64,000 nucleotides of DNA from Actinoplanes sp. KI2 (GTDB lineage Bacteria > Actinomycetota > Actinomycetes > Mycobacteriales > Micromonosporaceae). The notes under the pieces were generated by a model. That model was not told where the DNA came from and did no database searches. It saw only the letters and a program-made list of their open reading frames with translations. The position numbers were made by a program, and so were the translations under genes. The stretch is taken from contig NZ_JAOSZE010000006.1 in the NCBI RefSeq assembly GCF_025630775.1, positions 185,585 to 249,584 of the forward strand. Direction: 5' to 3'. This document shows positions 19,829-30,933 of the stretch, piece by piece (the stretch's first letter is position 1; each line of letters starts with the position of its first letter).

Positions 19829-19878
19829 GCCTGACCTTTCTCGACCGGAGCCTGACCTTCTCGACCGGAGCCTGACCT
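19806..19878 (+). repeat. 20-bp tandem repeat across the nrnA stop codon
   Basis: Units at 19806-19825, 19826-19846 (one extra T), 19847-19866 and a partial 19867-19878. The core is GAGCCTGACCTTCTCGACC. The first unit is coding, and the TGA stop arises at the junction with the second. Confidence 0.8.
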
Positions 19879-19889
19879 GGCGGCGGGCC

Positions 19890-21119
19890 TCAGACGGTGG
19901 CGACCATCCAGCCGTACGGCGGGAGGTCGGCCGTCGGGCTGCCGGCCTCCGGCCGCCAGGGCCGGTGCGGAAGCTCGGCGCGGGCCGGGACGTCACCGAA
20001 GTTGAGGGCGACCGCCACGGCGGCGTCGTCCGGGCCGGCCAGCGTGTACGACAGCACGCCGTTGCCGAGCGAGTGGATCTCGGTGGCGGCGCGGACCAGC
20101 CACGGATGGCGCCGGCGAATGCCGATCAGCTGCTGGTGCAGCCGCTGGGTGTCGAGGCCGTCGTCGCCGAGGTCGTCCGGGAACGCCGGGCGGATCGCGT
20201 CGTCGCCGCCCTCGCGCTCCTGCTTCACCCCGCGCCAGGCCCGCTCGTCGCCGTAGTAGACCGACGGGATGCCGCCCACAGTGAACAGCACGGCCAGCGC
20301 GTGCGGCAGGTGCCGGGCGTCGGTGAGGCGGCTCGCGATCCGGGTCACGTCGTGGTTGCCGACGAAGGTCTGCGGCGCGAAGGTGGCGAGCAGCTCGTTG
20401 TGCCGGCCCAGCGCCCAGGCCAGCTCGTGCGGGTTGACGTCGTTGAGCGAACTCCAGATCGCCTTCCACAGCTCGTACTGGGTGACCGAGTCGAGCCCGC
20501 CCTCGGTGACGTAGGACCGGTAGTCGCCGTGGATGACCTCGCCGACGAACCACGCGTCCGGGTGCTTTGCCCGGGCCCGGTCGGTGACCGTGCGCCAGAA
20601 CGGGAGCGGCACCGCGTACGCCGCGTCGAACCGCCAGCCGGACACGCCGCGATCGAGCCAGTAGCCGAGGACGTCGGTGACGTAGTCGGCGACCGCGGGA
20701 TTCGCGTGGTCGAGCGTGACGAGTCGGTGGTGACCCTCGAAGGTGCGGTAGTCGTCACCCTCCCGGACGAACCAGTCGCGGTGCGCGAACGATCGGCTCA
20801 CGTGATTGAAAACCCCGTCCAGCAGCACGCGTACGCCCTTGGCCGACGCCTTCTCGATCAGCGTCACCAGATCGTCCTCGTCGCCGAGCCGCGGATCGAC
20901 CCGGAAATGGTCGACGGTGTCGTAGCCGTGGGTCTCCGCCGCGAAGACCGGCCCGAGCGCGAGCCCGTTGCAGCCCAGCTCGAGCAGATGATCGAGCCGG
21001 TTGGCCAGCTCGGGCAGCCGGTGCTCGACGGGCGTGCCAGGGGAGCGCTCGGCTTCTTCGGCGCTTAGGAAGCCGAGCGGATAGACGTGCCACCAGATGG
21101 CGTAGTCGGACCAGCGCAC
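19890..21119 (-). CDS. GH13 alpha-amylase-family glycoside hydrolase
   Basis: A 409-residue cytoplasmic GH13 enzyme without signal peptide. The four conserved regions are present: DGVFNHVS (I), GWRFDAAYA with the nucleophile Asp (II), GEVIHGDY with the acid/base Glu (III) and FVGNHDVTR (IV). The overall shape resembles neopullulanase/cyclomaltodextrinase or oligo-alpha-glucosidase relatives that trim intracellular maltodextrins; the exact bond is not predictable. The GTG start at 21119 has a TACCTT hexamer 6 nt upstream (complement of 21126-21131) and no ribosome binding site, so it looks leaderless. It interrupts the usual nrnA-MATE-truB order on the opposite strand. Confidence 0.87.
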   Translation of the reverse strand: MRWSDYAIWWHVYPLGFLSAEEAERSPGTPVEHRLPELANRLDHLLELGCNGLALGPVFAAETHGYDTVDHFRVDPRLGDEDDLVTLIEKASAKGVRVLLDGVFNHVSRSFAHRDWFVREGDDYRTFEGHHRLVTLDHANPAVADYVTDVLGYWLDRGVSGWRFDAAYAVPLPFWRTVTDRARAKHPDAWFVGEVIHGDYRSYVTEGGLDSVTQYELWKAIWSSLNDVNPHELAWALGRHNELLATFAPQTFVGNHDVTRIASRLTDARHLPHALAVLFTVGGIPSVYYGDERAWRGVKQEREGGDDAIRPAFPDDLGDDGLDTQRLHQQLIGIRRRHPWLVRAATEIHSLGNGVLSYTLAGPDDAAVAVALNFGDVPARAELPHRPWRPEAGSPTADLPPYGWMVATV

Positions 21120-21125
21120 CCGGCA

Positions 21126-21131
21126 AAGGTA
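21126..21131 (-). promoter_or_regulatory. -10 element (TACCTT, minus strand) for the GH13 gene
   Basis: The hexamer ends 6 nt before the GTG at 21119. No Shine-Dalgarno sequence is present, consistent with leaderless expression. Confidence 0.4.
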
Positions 21132-21422
21132 CTGGTTGGTAGCGGTTTTCCTCGCTCCTCCGTCCCGGAGCGTGGGAAGAGCGTCTCGATCTCGGGAACT
21201 GAACGATAGTTTGGTCCTTAACGGTGATTTGGTTTCGCGCGGCCGTCACCACCGCCCGCCGCGAAACCTCGAGCCACCCGGGTCCACCGATCCCGGGCCG
21301 CGCCACCTTCGCCATGTGTCCGGCGACCCCGGACCGGCCTCGTGACGCCACCGCTCGACCGATTCCGTTTCTGGGCGCGCGCCCTCTGTGCCGCGCCCTC
21401 CTGCACCGGAGGATCCACCATC
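21132..21422. other. intergenic region upstream of the small ORF
   Basis: No gene-like frame seen. It contains a perfect 9-bp inverted repeat (21231-21239 with 21260-21268, 20-nt interior). A TAGTTT hexamer at 21207-21212 could be a + strand -10 box. The region should carry the promoter of the 29-codon ORF at 21423. Confidence 0.4.
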
Positions 21423-21512
21423 ATGGCTGCCAAGCCGAAGCCCCAGCCCACCGACGAAGCTCGCGAGCAGGCGCGTCGCGCCCTGCAGACCTCGCTGGAC
21501 ACGCGGCAGTAG
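21423..21512 (+). CDS. 29-residue small protein with strong ribosome binding site
   Basis: The ATG at 21423 is preceded by GGAGGA at 21408-21413 with 9-nt spacing, among the best ribosome binding sites in the window. The frame ends at TAG 21510-21512. The product starts MAAKPKPQPTDEAREQARRA and ends LQTSLDTRQ: a Lys/Pro N-terminus followed by a charged, probably helical stretch, with no signal peptide or membrane segment. It lies on the + strand between the GH13 gene (minus) and the MATE gene. I do not recognise a family. Confidence 0.6.
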   Translation: MAAKPKPQPTDEAREQARRALQTSLDTRQ

Positions 21513-21572
21513 GGGAAGTAAGCACCACATCTGTTTGCGATCGTTACAGCCGGGCGGGCATCATGAGTTTTC

Positions 21573-22916
21573 ATGAGCCCGTCTGCCCGGTCTGCCGCTG
21601 AGGCGCCCGCGCCGCCGACCGCCCGCACGATCGCCCGGCTCGCCGTCCCGGCCCTCGTCGTGCTGGCCGCCGAGCCGCTCTACGTGCTCGTCGACACCGC
21701 CGTCGTCGGCCACCTCGGGCGTCTTCCGCTCGCGGCCGTCGCGGTCAGCGGCACCGTCATGTCGGTCGCCGCCTGGCTCGGCACGCTCATGGCGTACGGC
21801 ACGACCGGCCGCGCGGCCCGTCGCTTCGGCGCCGGTGACCGTCCCGCCGCCGTCGCCGAGGGTGTGCAGACGTCCTGGCTGGCGCTGGCCGCCGGCGTAC
21901 TGCTGGCTCTGCTCGCGCAAGTCGGCGCCGGACCGCTCGCGCAAGCCCTCGCGGGCGATCCCGCCACGGCGGAGGCGGCGGCCGGGTGGCTGCGGATCGC
22001 CGCGCTCGGCGCGCCCGGGCTGCTGCTCGCCGCCGCCGGCAACGGCTGGATGCGCGGCGTGCAGGACACCCGGCGGCCGCTGATCTTCGTGCTCGGGGCG
22101 AACGTGCTCTCCGCCGTGCTCTGCCCGCTGCTCGTCTTTCCGGTCGTCTTCTCGACCGGGTGGGGGCTGACCGGGTCGGCCGTCGCCAACGTGGTCGCGC
22201 AGACCGTGTCGGGTGGCTGCTTCCTGGTCGCGCTGGTCCGGGAGACCCGGGAGCTGCGCCCCCGGCCCGGGATCATCGTCGAGCAGCTGCGCCTCGGCCG
22301 TGACCTGCTGATCCGCGGGGCGGCCTTCCAGGCCTGCTTCCTCTCGGCCACCGCGGTGGCGTCGAGGTTCGGGGTCGCCTCGGTCGGGGCGCATCAGATC
22401 GCGCTGCAACTGTGGTTCTTCAGCGCGCTCGCGCTCGACGCGGTGGCCATCGCGGCGCAGTCGCTGGTCGGAGCGGCGCTGGGCGGCGGCGACGGGACGG
22501 CCGCCCGCGAGGTCGCCCGCCGGGTGACGATCGCCGGCGGAGTCGCCGGGATCGGGTTCGCCGTGCTCGCGGCGGCCGGTGCCCGGGTGGTGCCCGGCTG
22601 GTTCACGCCCGATCCGGCGGTGCACTCGCAGGCGGCGGTGGTGTGGCCGTGGTTCGTCGGCCTGATGCCGTTCGCCGGTGTGGTCTACGCCCTGGACGGC
22701 GTGCTGATCGGCGCGGGGGACGTGCGCTATCTGCGGAATCTCACGCTGGCGTCGGCGCTGCTCGGCTTCCTGCCGGCCGTCTGGCTGGCGTACGCGTTCG
22801 ACCTGGGGCTGGGCGGGGTCTGGGCCGGGCTGGGGCTGTTCATCCTGATCCGGTTCGTGACCACGGTGTGGCGGTGGCGCTCGGGGCGGTGGGCGGTGCT
22901 CGGGGTGGTCCGCTGA
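21573..22916 (+). CDS. MATE-family efflux transporter (DinF-like)
   Basis: A 447-residue membrane protein with about twelve helices. The N-terminal RLAVPALVVLAAEPLYVLVD and AVVGHLGRLPLAAVAVSG, and the second-half repeat VGAHQIALQLWFFSALALD, are typical of the DinF branch of multidrug and toxin extrusion transporters, which exchange cations for drugs. No clear ribosome binding site precedes the ATG at 21573. MATE genes of this branch commonly lie between nrnA and truB in actinobacteria, as here apart from the GH13 insertion. Substrate is unknown. Confidence 0.87.
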   Translation: MSPSARSAAEAPAPPTARTIARLAVPALVVLAAEPLYVLVDTAVVGHLGRLPLAAVAVSGTVMSVAAWLGTLMAYGTTGRAARRFGAGDRPAAVAEGVQTSWLALAAGVLLALLAQVGAGPLAQALAGDPATAEAAAGWLRIAALGAPGLLLAAAGNGWMRGVQDTRRPLIFVLGANVLSAVLCPLLVFPVVFSTGWGLTGSAVANVVAQTVSGGCFLVALVRETRELRPRPGIIVEQLRLGRDLLIRGAAFQACFLSATAVASRFGVASVGAHQIALQLWFFSALALDAVAIAAQSLVGAALGGGDGTAAREVARRVTIAGGVAGIGFAVLAAAGARVVPGWFTPDPAVHSQAAVVWPWFVGLMPFAGVVYALDGVLIGAGDVRYLRNLTLASALLGFLPAVWLAYAFDLGLGGVWAGLGLFILIRFVTTVWRWRSGRWAVLGVVR

Positions 22917-23038
22917 GCCTTGGTGGGCCCCTGGGTGCCAGGCCCGACCGGGTCGGGGAGCCGGCCCGTTTTCCACAGGGCCGATTTGACTCTGCCCCTG
23001 GGGCAGACCCGAGACTCATTGCCCGGCGGTGGCCCCCC

Positions 23039-23044
23039 TAGGGT
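23039..23044 (+). promoter_or_regulatory. -10 element (TAGGGT) for leaderless truB
   Basis: The hexamer ends 6 nt before GTG 23051, and no ribosome binding site lies between. Confidence 0.45.
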
Positions 23045-23050
23045 GGGCGG

Positions 23051-23938
23051 GTGAGCGCTGACGGCCTGATCGTGGTGGACAAACCGGCGGGGATGACGTC
23101 GCACGATGTTGTGGCGCGGATTCGGCGGCTGGCCAAGACGCGGCGCGTGGGGCACGGCGGCACGCTCGATCCGATGGCCACCGGGGTGCTGATCATCGGG
23201 GTCAACCGGGCCACCCGGCTGCTGACCTACGTGATCGGCTCGGGCAAGAGCTATGCCGCCACGATCCGGCTCGGGCAGTCGACGATCACCGATGATGCGG
23301 AGGGGGAGACGACCGCGGTTGCGGATGTCGCCGGGGTTGCCGATGCGGCGATCCGGGCGGGTCTGGCGGCGCAGACCGGGGAGATCGAGCAGGTGCCCAG
23401 CGCGGTCAGCGCGATCAAGGTGGATGGGCAGCGGGCGTACAAGCGGGTCCGGGACGGGGAGGCCGTCGAGCTGCCGGCCCGGCGGGTGACGATCTCCCGG
23501 CTGGACGTGCTCGACATCCGGCGGGTGGGCGAGCCGGCGGTGATCGACGTGGACATCGACGTGGAGTGTTCCTCGGGGACGTACATCCGGGCGATCGCGC
23601 GCGATCTCGGGGCGGCGCTCGGCGTGGGCGGGCATCTGACGGCGCTGCGCCGGACGGCCGTCGGGCGGATGACGCTGGCCGAGGCGGTGACGCTGGAGGA
23701 GCTCGAACAGCGGGCGCCGGACGTCGTCGGGCTCTCCCTGGCCGAGGCGGCGCGGCAGGCGTTTCCGCAGCGTACGGCCACGCCGGAGGAGGCGCGGGTG
23801 CTCAGCCACGGCGGGCCGCTGGAGCCGGTGGGCATCGGCGGGCCGTATGCGGTGTTCGACCCGGACGGCGAGGTCCTGGCGATCGTGTCGGAGCGGGCCG
23901 GACGCGCCCGCGCGGAGATCGTGCTGGCTCCCGCCTGA
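23051..23938 (+). CDS. truB: tRNA pseudouridine(55) synthase
   Basis: Forms pseudouridine-55 in the T-loop of tRNAs. 295 residues: KPAGMTSHDVV near residue 11 and GHGGTLDPMATGVL near 35 with the catalytic Asp, then VSAIKVDGQRAY and CSSGTYIRAIARDLG. The C-terminal actinobacterial extension (PUA-like) is present. GTG 23051 has no ribosome binding site but a TAGGGT hexamer 6 nt upstream. ribF follows after 60 bp. Confidence 0.95.
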   Translation: MSADGLIVVDKPAGMTSHDVVARIRRLAKTRRVGHGGTLDPMATGVLIIGVNRATRLLTYVIGSGKSYAATIRLGQSTITDDAEGETTAVADVAGVADAAIRAGLAAQTGEIEQVPSAVSAIKVDGQRAYKRVRDGEAVELPARRVTISRLDVLDIRRVGEPAVIDVDIDVECSSGTYIRAIARDLGAALGVGGHLTALRRTAVGRMTLAEAVTLEELEQRAPDVVGLSLAEAARQAFPQRTATPEEARVLSHGGPLEPVGIGGPYAVFDPDGEVLAIVSERAGRARAEIVLAPA

Positions 23939-23998
23939 AGAGGCGCAAACCGGCCGATACGCTGTTGCCCGAGGGGCGTACGAGGAGGGCGGGGAGCA

Positions 23999-24931
23999 AT
24001 GCAGCGGTGGCGCGGCTACGAGGCGGTGCCGGGCGGATGGGGCCGGTCGGTGGTCACGATCGGCGTCTTCGACGGCGTGCACCGCGGCCACCAGGCGATC
24101 ATCGGGCACGCCGTGAAGCGCGCCCACGACCTCGGCATGCAGTCGGTGGTGATGACCTTCGACCCGCACCCGGCCGAGGTGGTCCGCCCCGGTTCGCACC
24201 CGGCCGTGCTCACCGAGCCGGTCCGCAAGGCCGAGCTGATCGAGCAGCTGGGCGTCGACGCGCTCTGCGTGGTGCCGTTCACCCCGGCGTTCTCGCAGCT
24301 GCCGGCCGAGGCGTTCGTGCACGACGTGCTGGTCGAGGCGCTGCACGCGGCGGTCGTGGTGGTCGGCGACAACTTCCGGTTCGGGCACAAGGCGGCCGGC
24401 GACGTGGCGCTGCTCGAGCGGCTGGGGCGGTCGTTCGGGTTCACGGTCGAGGACGCGCCGCTGGTGTCCGCGGACGGGGTGGTGTTCTCCTCGACGTACA
24501 TCCGCAGCTGTGTCGACGCCGGGGACGTGCGGGCCGCCGCCGCGGCGCTCGGCCGGCCGCACCGGCTGGGTGGCGTGGTGGTCCGCGGTGACCAGCGCGG
24601 GCGGGAGATCGGCTTCCCGACCGCCAACCTCATGGTGCACCGGTACGCCTCGGTCCCGGCCGACGGCGTGTACGCGGCCTGGCTGATCCGGGGCGGCGAG
24701 CACGCCGCGCGACTGCCCGCCAGCGTGTCGATCGGCACCAACCCGACCTTCTCCGGCCGGGAGCGCCGGGTCGAGGCGTACGTGCTCGATTTCGCCGGTG
24801 ACCTCTACGGTGAGCGGGTCAGCCTCGATTTCGTCGCCCACCTGCGGGAACAGCGGGTCTACGACGGCATCGAACCGCTCGTCGCGCAGATCCGCGAGGA
24901 CGTGGAAGAGACCCGCGCATTGCTCCGGTGA
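23999..24931 (+). CDS. ribF: bifunctional riboflavin kinase/FAD synthetase
   Basis: Converts riboflavin to FMN and FAD. 310 residues: the FAD synthetase domain carries [16 protein letters not shown] near residue 17 (HxGH-like nucleotide-binding motif) and the riboflavin kinase domain carries [11 protein letters not shown] near 203 and [10 protein letters not shown] near 245. The ATG has GGGAG at 23991-23995. It sits between truB and rpsO, the standard actinobacterial order. Confidence 0.95.
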   Translation: MQRWRGYEAVPGGWGRSVVTIGVFDGVHRGHQAIIGHAVKRAHDLGMQSVVMTFDPHPAEVVRPGSHPAVLTEPVRKAELIEQLGVDALCVVPFTPAFSQLPAEAFVHDVLVEALHAAVVVVGDNFRFGHKAAGDVALLERLGRSFGFTVEDAPLVSADGVVFSSTYIRSCVDAGDVRAAAAALGRPHRLGGVVVRGDQRGREIGFPTANLMVHRYASVPADGVYAAWLIRGGEHAARLPASVSIGTNPTFSGRERRVEAYVLDFAGDLYGERVSLDFVAHLREQRVYDGIEPLVAQIREDVEETRALLR

Positions 24932-24972
24932 CCCCCTGGTAGGGTTGACAGCACTGTTGGCTATCCAACGAC

Positions 24973-25012
24973 CGGTTCCGTGTGCCTGCCCGACGCCGCG
25001 GGTACGGAACCG
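24973..25012 (+). promoter_or_regulatory. structured leader RNA of rpsO
   Basis: A 9-bp perfect outer stem (24973-24981 with 25004-25012) and an inner 5-bp stem (24988-24992 with 24999-25003) with a 6-nt loop, offset by a 6-nt internal bulge. It ends 31 nt before the rpsO ATG. TAGGGT at 24940-24945 is a candidate -10 box upstream. S15 is known to repress its own mRNA through lineage-specific leaders, so this is a candidate autoregulatory site. Confidence 0.5.
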
Positions 25013-25043
25013 AGACATTCGGCAACACAGAATTTTGGAGAAC

Positions 25044-25313
25044 ATGGCGCTCGATCAAGAGACCAAGACCAAGATCATCGACGAGTACAAGGCGCAGGAC
25101 GGCGACACCGGATCCCCCGAGGTCCAGGTCGCGATGCTGACCAAGCGGATCGCCGACCTGACCGAGCACCTCAAGGTGCACAAGCACGACCACCACAGCC
25201 GGCGTGGCCTGCTGCTGCTGGTCGGCCGTCGTCGCCGCCTGCTCAACTACGTCCAGAAGAAGGACATCCAGCGCTACCGGTCGCTCATCGAGCGGCTCGG
25301 CCTGCGCCGATAG
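25044..25313 (+). CDS. rpsO: 30S ribosomal protein S15
   Basis: 89 residues, the standard S15 length. It contains [19 protein letters not shown] and [20 protein letters not shown], the rRNA-binding core, and ends IERLGLRR. S15 nucleates the 16S central domain. ATG 25044 is supported by TTGGAG at 25035-25040. A terminator-like hairpin and further inverted repeats separate it from pnp. Confidence 0.97.
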   Translation: MALDQETKTKIIDEYKAQDGDTGSPEVQVAMLTKRIADLTEHLKVHKHDHHSRRGLLLLVGRRRRLLNYVQKKDIQRYRSLIERLGLRR

Positions 25314-25321
25314 TTCGCAAC

Positions 25322-25350
25322 GGGGAGCGGCCACCGGGCTGCTCCCCTTT
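25322..25350 (+). terminator. terminator after rpsO
   Basis: A 7-bp stem (25322-25328 with 25341-25347) followed directly by TTT. It may be only partial, because rpsO-pnp co-transcription is common. Confidence 0.6.
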
Positions 25351-25351
25351 C

Positions 25352-25388
25352 GCGGTTTGGCGAAACCTTCGCGGTGCAGCGAAACCGC
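25352..25388 (+). promoter_or_regulatory. alternative hairpins in the rpsO-pnp spacer
   Basis: An outer 7-bp stem (25352-25358 with 25382-25388) competes with two smaller hairpins (25354-25358 with 25363-25367, and 25368-25372 with 25379-25383). In Streptomyces the rpsO-pnp intergenic hairpin is an RNase III processing site that limits pnp expression; this element is at the equivalent place. Confidence 0.45.
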
Positions 25389-25545
25389 AGCAAAACCCAC
25401 GGACCCGCGCGGTTGCAGGCCAACAGACACCGGTCCTCGGTAGTGGTTCCCAGGCAGACCTCCTGGGCACTTCGATCGAAGACCGGCCGCCTGAAACACC
25501 GCGTAGCAGACCGCCGGGTCCTCGACGAAGGAGCACCACAACAAC

Positions 25546-27885
25546 ATGACAGAGCAGAACGCTCTCGGCACCGAGTCTCGGACCGCCATCATCGACAACG
25601 GTGCGTTCGGCACCCGCGAGGTGACCTTCTCCACCGGCCGCCTCGCCAAGCAGGCCGCCGGATCGGTGATCGTCCAGCTCGGCGAGACCGTGGTCCTCTC
25701 CGCGACCACCGCGAGCAAGGCGCCGAAGGAGCACTTCGACTTCTTCCCGCTCACCGTGGACGTCGAGGAGCGGATGTACGCCGCGGGTCGCATCCCCGGT
25801 TCGTTCTTCCGCCGCGAGGGCCGTCCGAGCGAGGACGCGATCCTCACCTGCCGCCTGATCGACCGGCCGCTGCGCCCGTCGTTCACCAAGGGCCTGCGCA
25901 ACGAGGTCCAGGTCGTCGAGACCGTCCTCGCGCTCGACCCGGCCCACCCGTACGACGTCGTCGCCATGAACGGCGCCTCGATGTCGACCAAGCTCTCCGG
26001 CCTGCCGTTCAGCGGCCCGGTCGGTTCGACGCGGGTCGCGCACGTCGAGGGCCAGTGGGTCGCCTTCCCCACCCTGGAGGAGCTCGAGCGGGCCACCTTC
26101 GACATGGTCGTGGCCGGCCGGGTCCTCCCGGACGGCGATGTCGCGATCATGATGGTCGAGGCCGAGGCCACCCCGCACGCGATCAAGCTGATCTCGGCCG
26201 GCGCCGTCGCGCCGACCGAGGAGGTAGTGGCCAGCGGCCTGGAGGCCGCCAAGCCGGCCATCCGTGAGCTGTGCCGCGCGCAGAGCGAGCTGGCCGAGGT
26301 CGCCGCCAAGCCGGTCGCCGAGTTCCCGGTCTTCCTCGACTACCAGGACGACGTCCTCGGCGCCGTCACGGAGGCCGTCCGTGAGGAGACCGCCGAGGCG
26401 CTGAAGATCGCCGCCAAGCAGGAGCGCGAGGAAGCCCTCGACCTGATCAAGGCGAAGGCGCACGAGCTGCTCGACGAGCGGTTCGAGGGTCGCGAGAAGG
26501 AGATCAGCGCCGCCTTCCGGTCGCTGACCAAGTCCGAGGTGCGTGCCCGCGTGCTGCGCGAGCAGATCCGCATCGACGGCCGTGGTCCGCGCGACATCCG
26601 GCCGCTGACCGCTCAGGTCGGCGTCCTGCCGCGGGTGCACGGCTCGGCCCTCTTCGAGCGGGGCGAGACCCAGATCCTGGGCGTCAGCACGCTGAACATG
26701 CTGCGCATGGAGCAGGCGCTGGACACCCTCGCGCCGGAGAAGTCCAAGCGCTACATGCACAACTACAACTTCCCGCCCTTCTCGACCGGTGAGACCGGCC
26801 GGGTGGGCTCGCCGAAGCGCCGCGAGATCGGTCACGGCGCGCTGGCCGAGCGGGCCCTGGTGCCCGTGCTGCCGTCGCGCGAGGAGTTCCCGTACGCGAT
26901 CCGCCAGGTCTCCGAGGCGCTCGGCTCGAACGGCTCGACCAGCATGGGCTCGGTCTGCGCCTCGACCCTGTCGCTGCTGCAGGCCGGCGTGCCGCTGAAG
27001 GCGCCGGTCGCCGGCATCGCGATGGGCCTGATCTCGGACGAGGTCGACGGCAAGACCCAGTACGTGGCGCTGACCGACATCCTCGGCGCCGAGGACGCGT
27101 TCGGCGACATGGACTTCAAGGTCGCCGGCACCAGCGAGTTCGTCACCGCCCTGCAGCTGGACACCAAGCTCGACGGCATCCCGTCGGACGTGCTGGCGTC
27201 CGCCCTGCAGCAGGCGCACGAGGCCCGCGCCACGATCCTCGGGGTCATGCAGCAGGCGATCAACGCGCCGGCCGAGATGTCCGAGTACGCCCCGCGCGTC
27301 ACCTCGGTGAAGATCCCGGTCGACAAGATCGGCATGGTGATCGGCCCCAAGGGTCAGACGATCAACGCGATCCAGGACGAGACCGGCGCCGACATCTCGA
27401 TCGAGGACGACGGCACGATCTACGTGGGCGCGACCAACGGCCCGTCGGCCGAGGCCGCGGTCGAGCGGATCAACGCGATCGCCAACCCGACCCTGCCGAA
27501 GATCGGCGACAAGTTCCTCGGCACGGTGGTGAAGACGGCCGCGTTCGGCGCGTTCGTCTCGCTGCTGCCCGGCCGCGATGGCCTGCTGCACATCTCCAAG
27601 GTCGGCGACGGCAAGCGGGTGGAGAAGGTCGAGGACTTCCTCAACGTCGGCGACAAGGTCGAGGTCTCGATCGCGGACATCGACGCCCGCGGCAAGATCT
27701 ACCTCGACAAGGTCCGCCCGGAGGGCGAGGAGGCCCCGGCTCCGGCCGAGGGCCAGGCCCGCGAGTCCCGCCCGCCGCGCGAGGACCGCGGTCCTCGCGG
27801 CGACCGGGACGGCGGCGGCGAGCCGCGTCGGCGGCGCCAGCGCACCGGCGGCGAGCGCGGCGACCGCGCACCGCGCGCCGAGTAA
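25546..27885 (+). CDS. pnp: polyribonucleotide nucleotidyltransferase (PNPase)
   Basis: A phosphorolytic 3'-5' exoribonuclease and polymerase. 779 residues: two RNase PH-like domains ([20 protein letters not shown] in the first, [20 protein letters not shown] in the second), a KH domain with [18 protein letters not shown] near 600, an S1 domain with [18 protein letters not shown] near 660, and an Arg/Gly-rich tail that may bind RNA. The ATG has GAAGGAG at 25524-25530 with long spacing. The 230-bp leader contains the hairpins described above. Confidence 0.97.
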   Translation: MTEQNALGTESRTAIIDNGAFGTREVTFSTGRLAKQAAGSVIVQLGETVVLSATTASKAPKEHFDFFPLTVDVEERMYAAGRIPGSFFRREGRPSEDAILTCRLIDRPLRPSFTKGLRNEVQVVETVLALDPAHPYDVVAMNGASMSTKLSGLPFSGPVGSTRVAHVEGQWVAFPTLEELERATFDMVVAGRVLPDGDVAIMMVEAEATPHAIKLISAGAVAPTEEVVASGLEAAKPAIRELCRAQSELAEVAAKPVAEFPVFLDYQDDVLGAVTEAVREETAEALKIAAKQEREEALDLIKAKAHELLDERFEGREKEISAAFRSLTKSEVRARVLREQIRIDGRGPRDIRPLTAQVGVLPRVHGSALFERGETQILGVSTLNMLRMEQALDTLAPEKSKRYMHNYNFPPFSTGETGRVGSPKRREIGHGALAERALVPVLPSREEFPYAIRQVSEALGSNGSTSMGSVCASTLSLLQAGVPLKAPVAGIAMGLISDEVDGKTQYVALTDILGAEDAFGDMDFKVAGTSEFVTALQLDTKLDGIPSDVLASALQQAHEARATILGVMQQAINAPAEMSEYAPRVTSVKIPVDKIGMVIGPKGQTINAIQDETGADISIEDDGTIYVGATNGPSAEAAVERINAIANPTLPKIGDKFLGTVVKTAAFGAFVSLLPGRDGLLHISKVGDGKRVEKVEDFLNVGDKVEVSIADIDARGKIYLDKVRPEGEEAPAPAEGQARESRPPREDRGPRGDRDGGGEPRRRRQRTGGERGDRAPRAE

Positions 27886-27891
27886 CCACCG

Positions 27892-29220
27892 GTGACAACC
27901 AGTTCGCGCGGGTCGGCCGGAAGGCCGGCCCGCGCGGTCACCAAGGCCCTCGAGGGAACCGCCCGCCGGACCGTGCTGCCCAGCGGACTGCGGATCATCA
28001 CCGAGTCGATCCCCAGCACGCGCAGCGCGTCGCTCGGCGTCTGGGTGGGCATCGGCTCCCGGGACGAGACGCCGGCCATGTCCGGCGCCTCGCACTTCCT
28101 CGAGCACCTGCTCTTCAAGGGCACGCACAAGCGCACGGCGCTGGAGATCTCGGCTCAGATCGAGGCGGTCGGCGGCGAGACCAACGCCTTCACCACGAAG
28201 GAATACACCTGCTACTACGCGCGGGTGCTCGACGAGGACCTGCCGCTGGCGGTCGACGTGCTCTGCGACGCGGTGGCCGACTCGCTGCTCGACCCGGCCG
28301 ACGTCGAGATCGAGCGGGGCGTGATCCTCGAAGAGATCGCCATGCACGAGGACGAGCCCAGCGACGAGGTGCACGACATCTTCACCGAGACCATCTTCGG
28401 TGACCACCCGCTGGGCCGGCTGATCTCGGGGACCGAGGAGTCGATCACCCCGATGACCCGGAACCAGATCAACAGCTTCTACCGGCACCGGTACACCGCG
28501 CCGCAGATCGTGGTGGCCGCGGCCGGCAACCTCGAGCACGCGACGGTGGTGCGCCTGGTGCGCCGGGCGCTGGCCGGCACCGCGCTGGACGCGTCCCCGG
28601 CCGACCCGGCCGGCCCGCGGGTCCGGAAGCGGGTCCGGCATCAGAAGGCGCACACGGTGGTCCGCAACCGGGACACCGAGCAGGCGCACGTGGTGCTGGG
28701 CGGGGTCGGCATCGGCCGCCTCGACGAGCGCCGGTTCGCCCTGGGCGTGCTCAACAACGTGCTCGGCGGCGGCATGTCCAGCCGCCTCTTCCAGGAGATC
28801 CGGGAGAAGCGCGGACTGGCCTACTCGGTCTACTCGTACGCGAGCCAGTACGCCGACGCCGGCCTGCTGGGCGTCTACGCCGGCTGCGCCCCCGGCAAGG
28901 TCGAGGAGGTCCTGGACATCGTCCGGGGCGAGCTCGAGCAGGTGGCGGCCAAGGGGCTCACCGCCGAGGAGATCGCCCGCGGCAAGGGCATGGTCAAGGG
29001 CTCGTACGTGCTGGGCCTCGAGGACTCCGGCTCGCGGATGAGCCGGCTGGCCAAGTCGGAGCTGCTCTACGGCGACCTGATGAGCGTGGACGAGCTGCTC
29101 ACCCGGGTCGACGCGGTGACCCGCGAGGACATCGACGCGGTCGCGGCCGAGCTGCTGACCCAACCCATGTCGTTAGCCGTGGTGGGGCCGTTTGATGAGG
29201 CGGAGTTCGGCCGCCGTTAA
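27892..29220 (+). CDS. M16-family (pitrilysin-type) zinc metallopeptidase
   Basis: A 442-residue protein with the inverted zinc motif HFLEH at residues 68-72 and the distal Glu in the ERGVILEEIAMHEDEP region, followed by the second M16 domain (MSSRLFQEIREKRGLAYSVY, the R/Y pair that contacts substrate). It is the PepR/YmxG-type peptidase regularly found directly after pnp. The GTG start lies 6 nt after the pnp stop. It is cytoplasmic with no signal peptide. The native substrate is unknown. Confidence 0.92.
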   Translation: MTTSSRGSAGRPARAVTKALEGTARRTVLPSGLRIITESIPSTRSASLGVWVGIGSRDETPAMSGASHFLEHLLFKGTHKRTALEISAQIEAVGGETNAFTTKEYTCYYARVLDEDLPLAVDVLCDAVADSLLDPADVEIERGVILEEIAMHEDEPSDEVHDIFTETIFGDHPLGRLISGTEESITPMTRNQINSFYRHRYTAPQIVVAAAGNLEHATVVRLVRRALAGTALDASPADPAGPRVRKRVRHQKAHTVVRNRDTEQAHVVLGGVGIGRLDERRFALGVLNNVLGGGMSSRLFQEIREKRGLAYSVYSYASQYADAGLLGVYAGCAPGKVEEVLDIVRGELEQVAAKGLTAEEIARGKGMVKGSYVLGLEDSGSRMSRLAKSELLYGDLMSVDELLTRVDAVTREDIDAVAAELLTQPMSLAVVGPFDEAEFGRR

Positions 29221-29231
29221 CCTTGGACCTC

Positions 29232-30933
<1,702 letters not shown>

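Noticed and set aside
24945..24950. Perfect TTGACA as a -35 box for rpsO
   Set aside because: No acceptable -10 hexamer lies 16-19 nt downstream; the overlapping TAGGGT is a better -10 candidate.
25285..29163. 1292-codon open frame antisense to pnp and the M16 peptidase gene
   Set aside because: It covers two certain genes on the other strand and has the Arg/Gly/Val composition of a codon-bias shadow.
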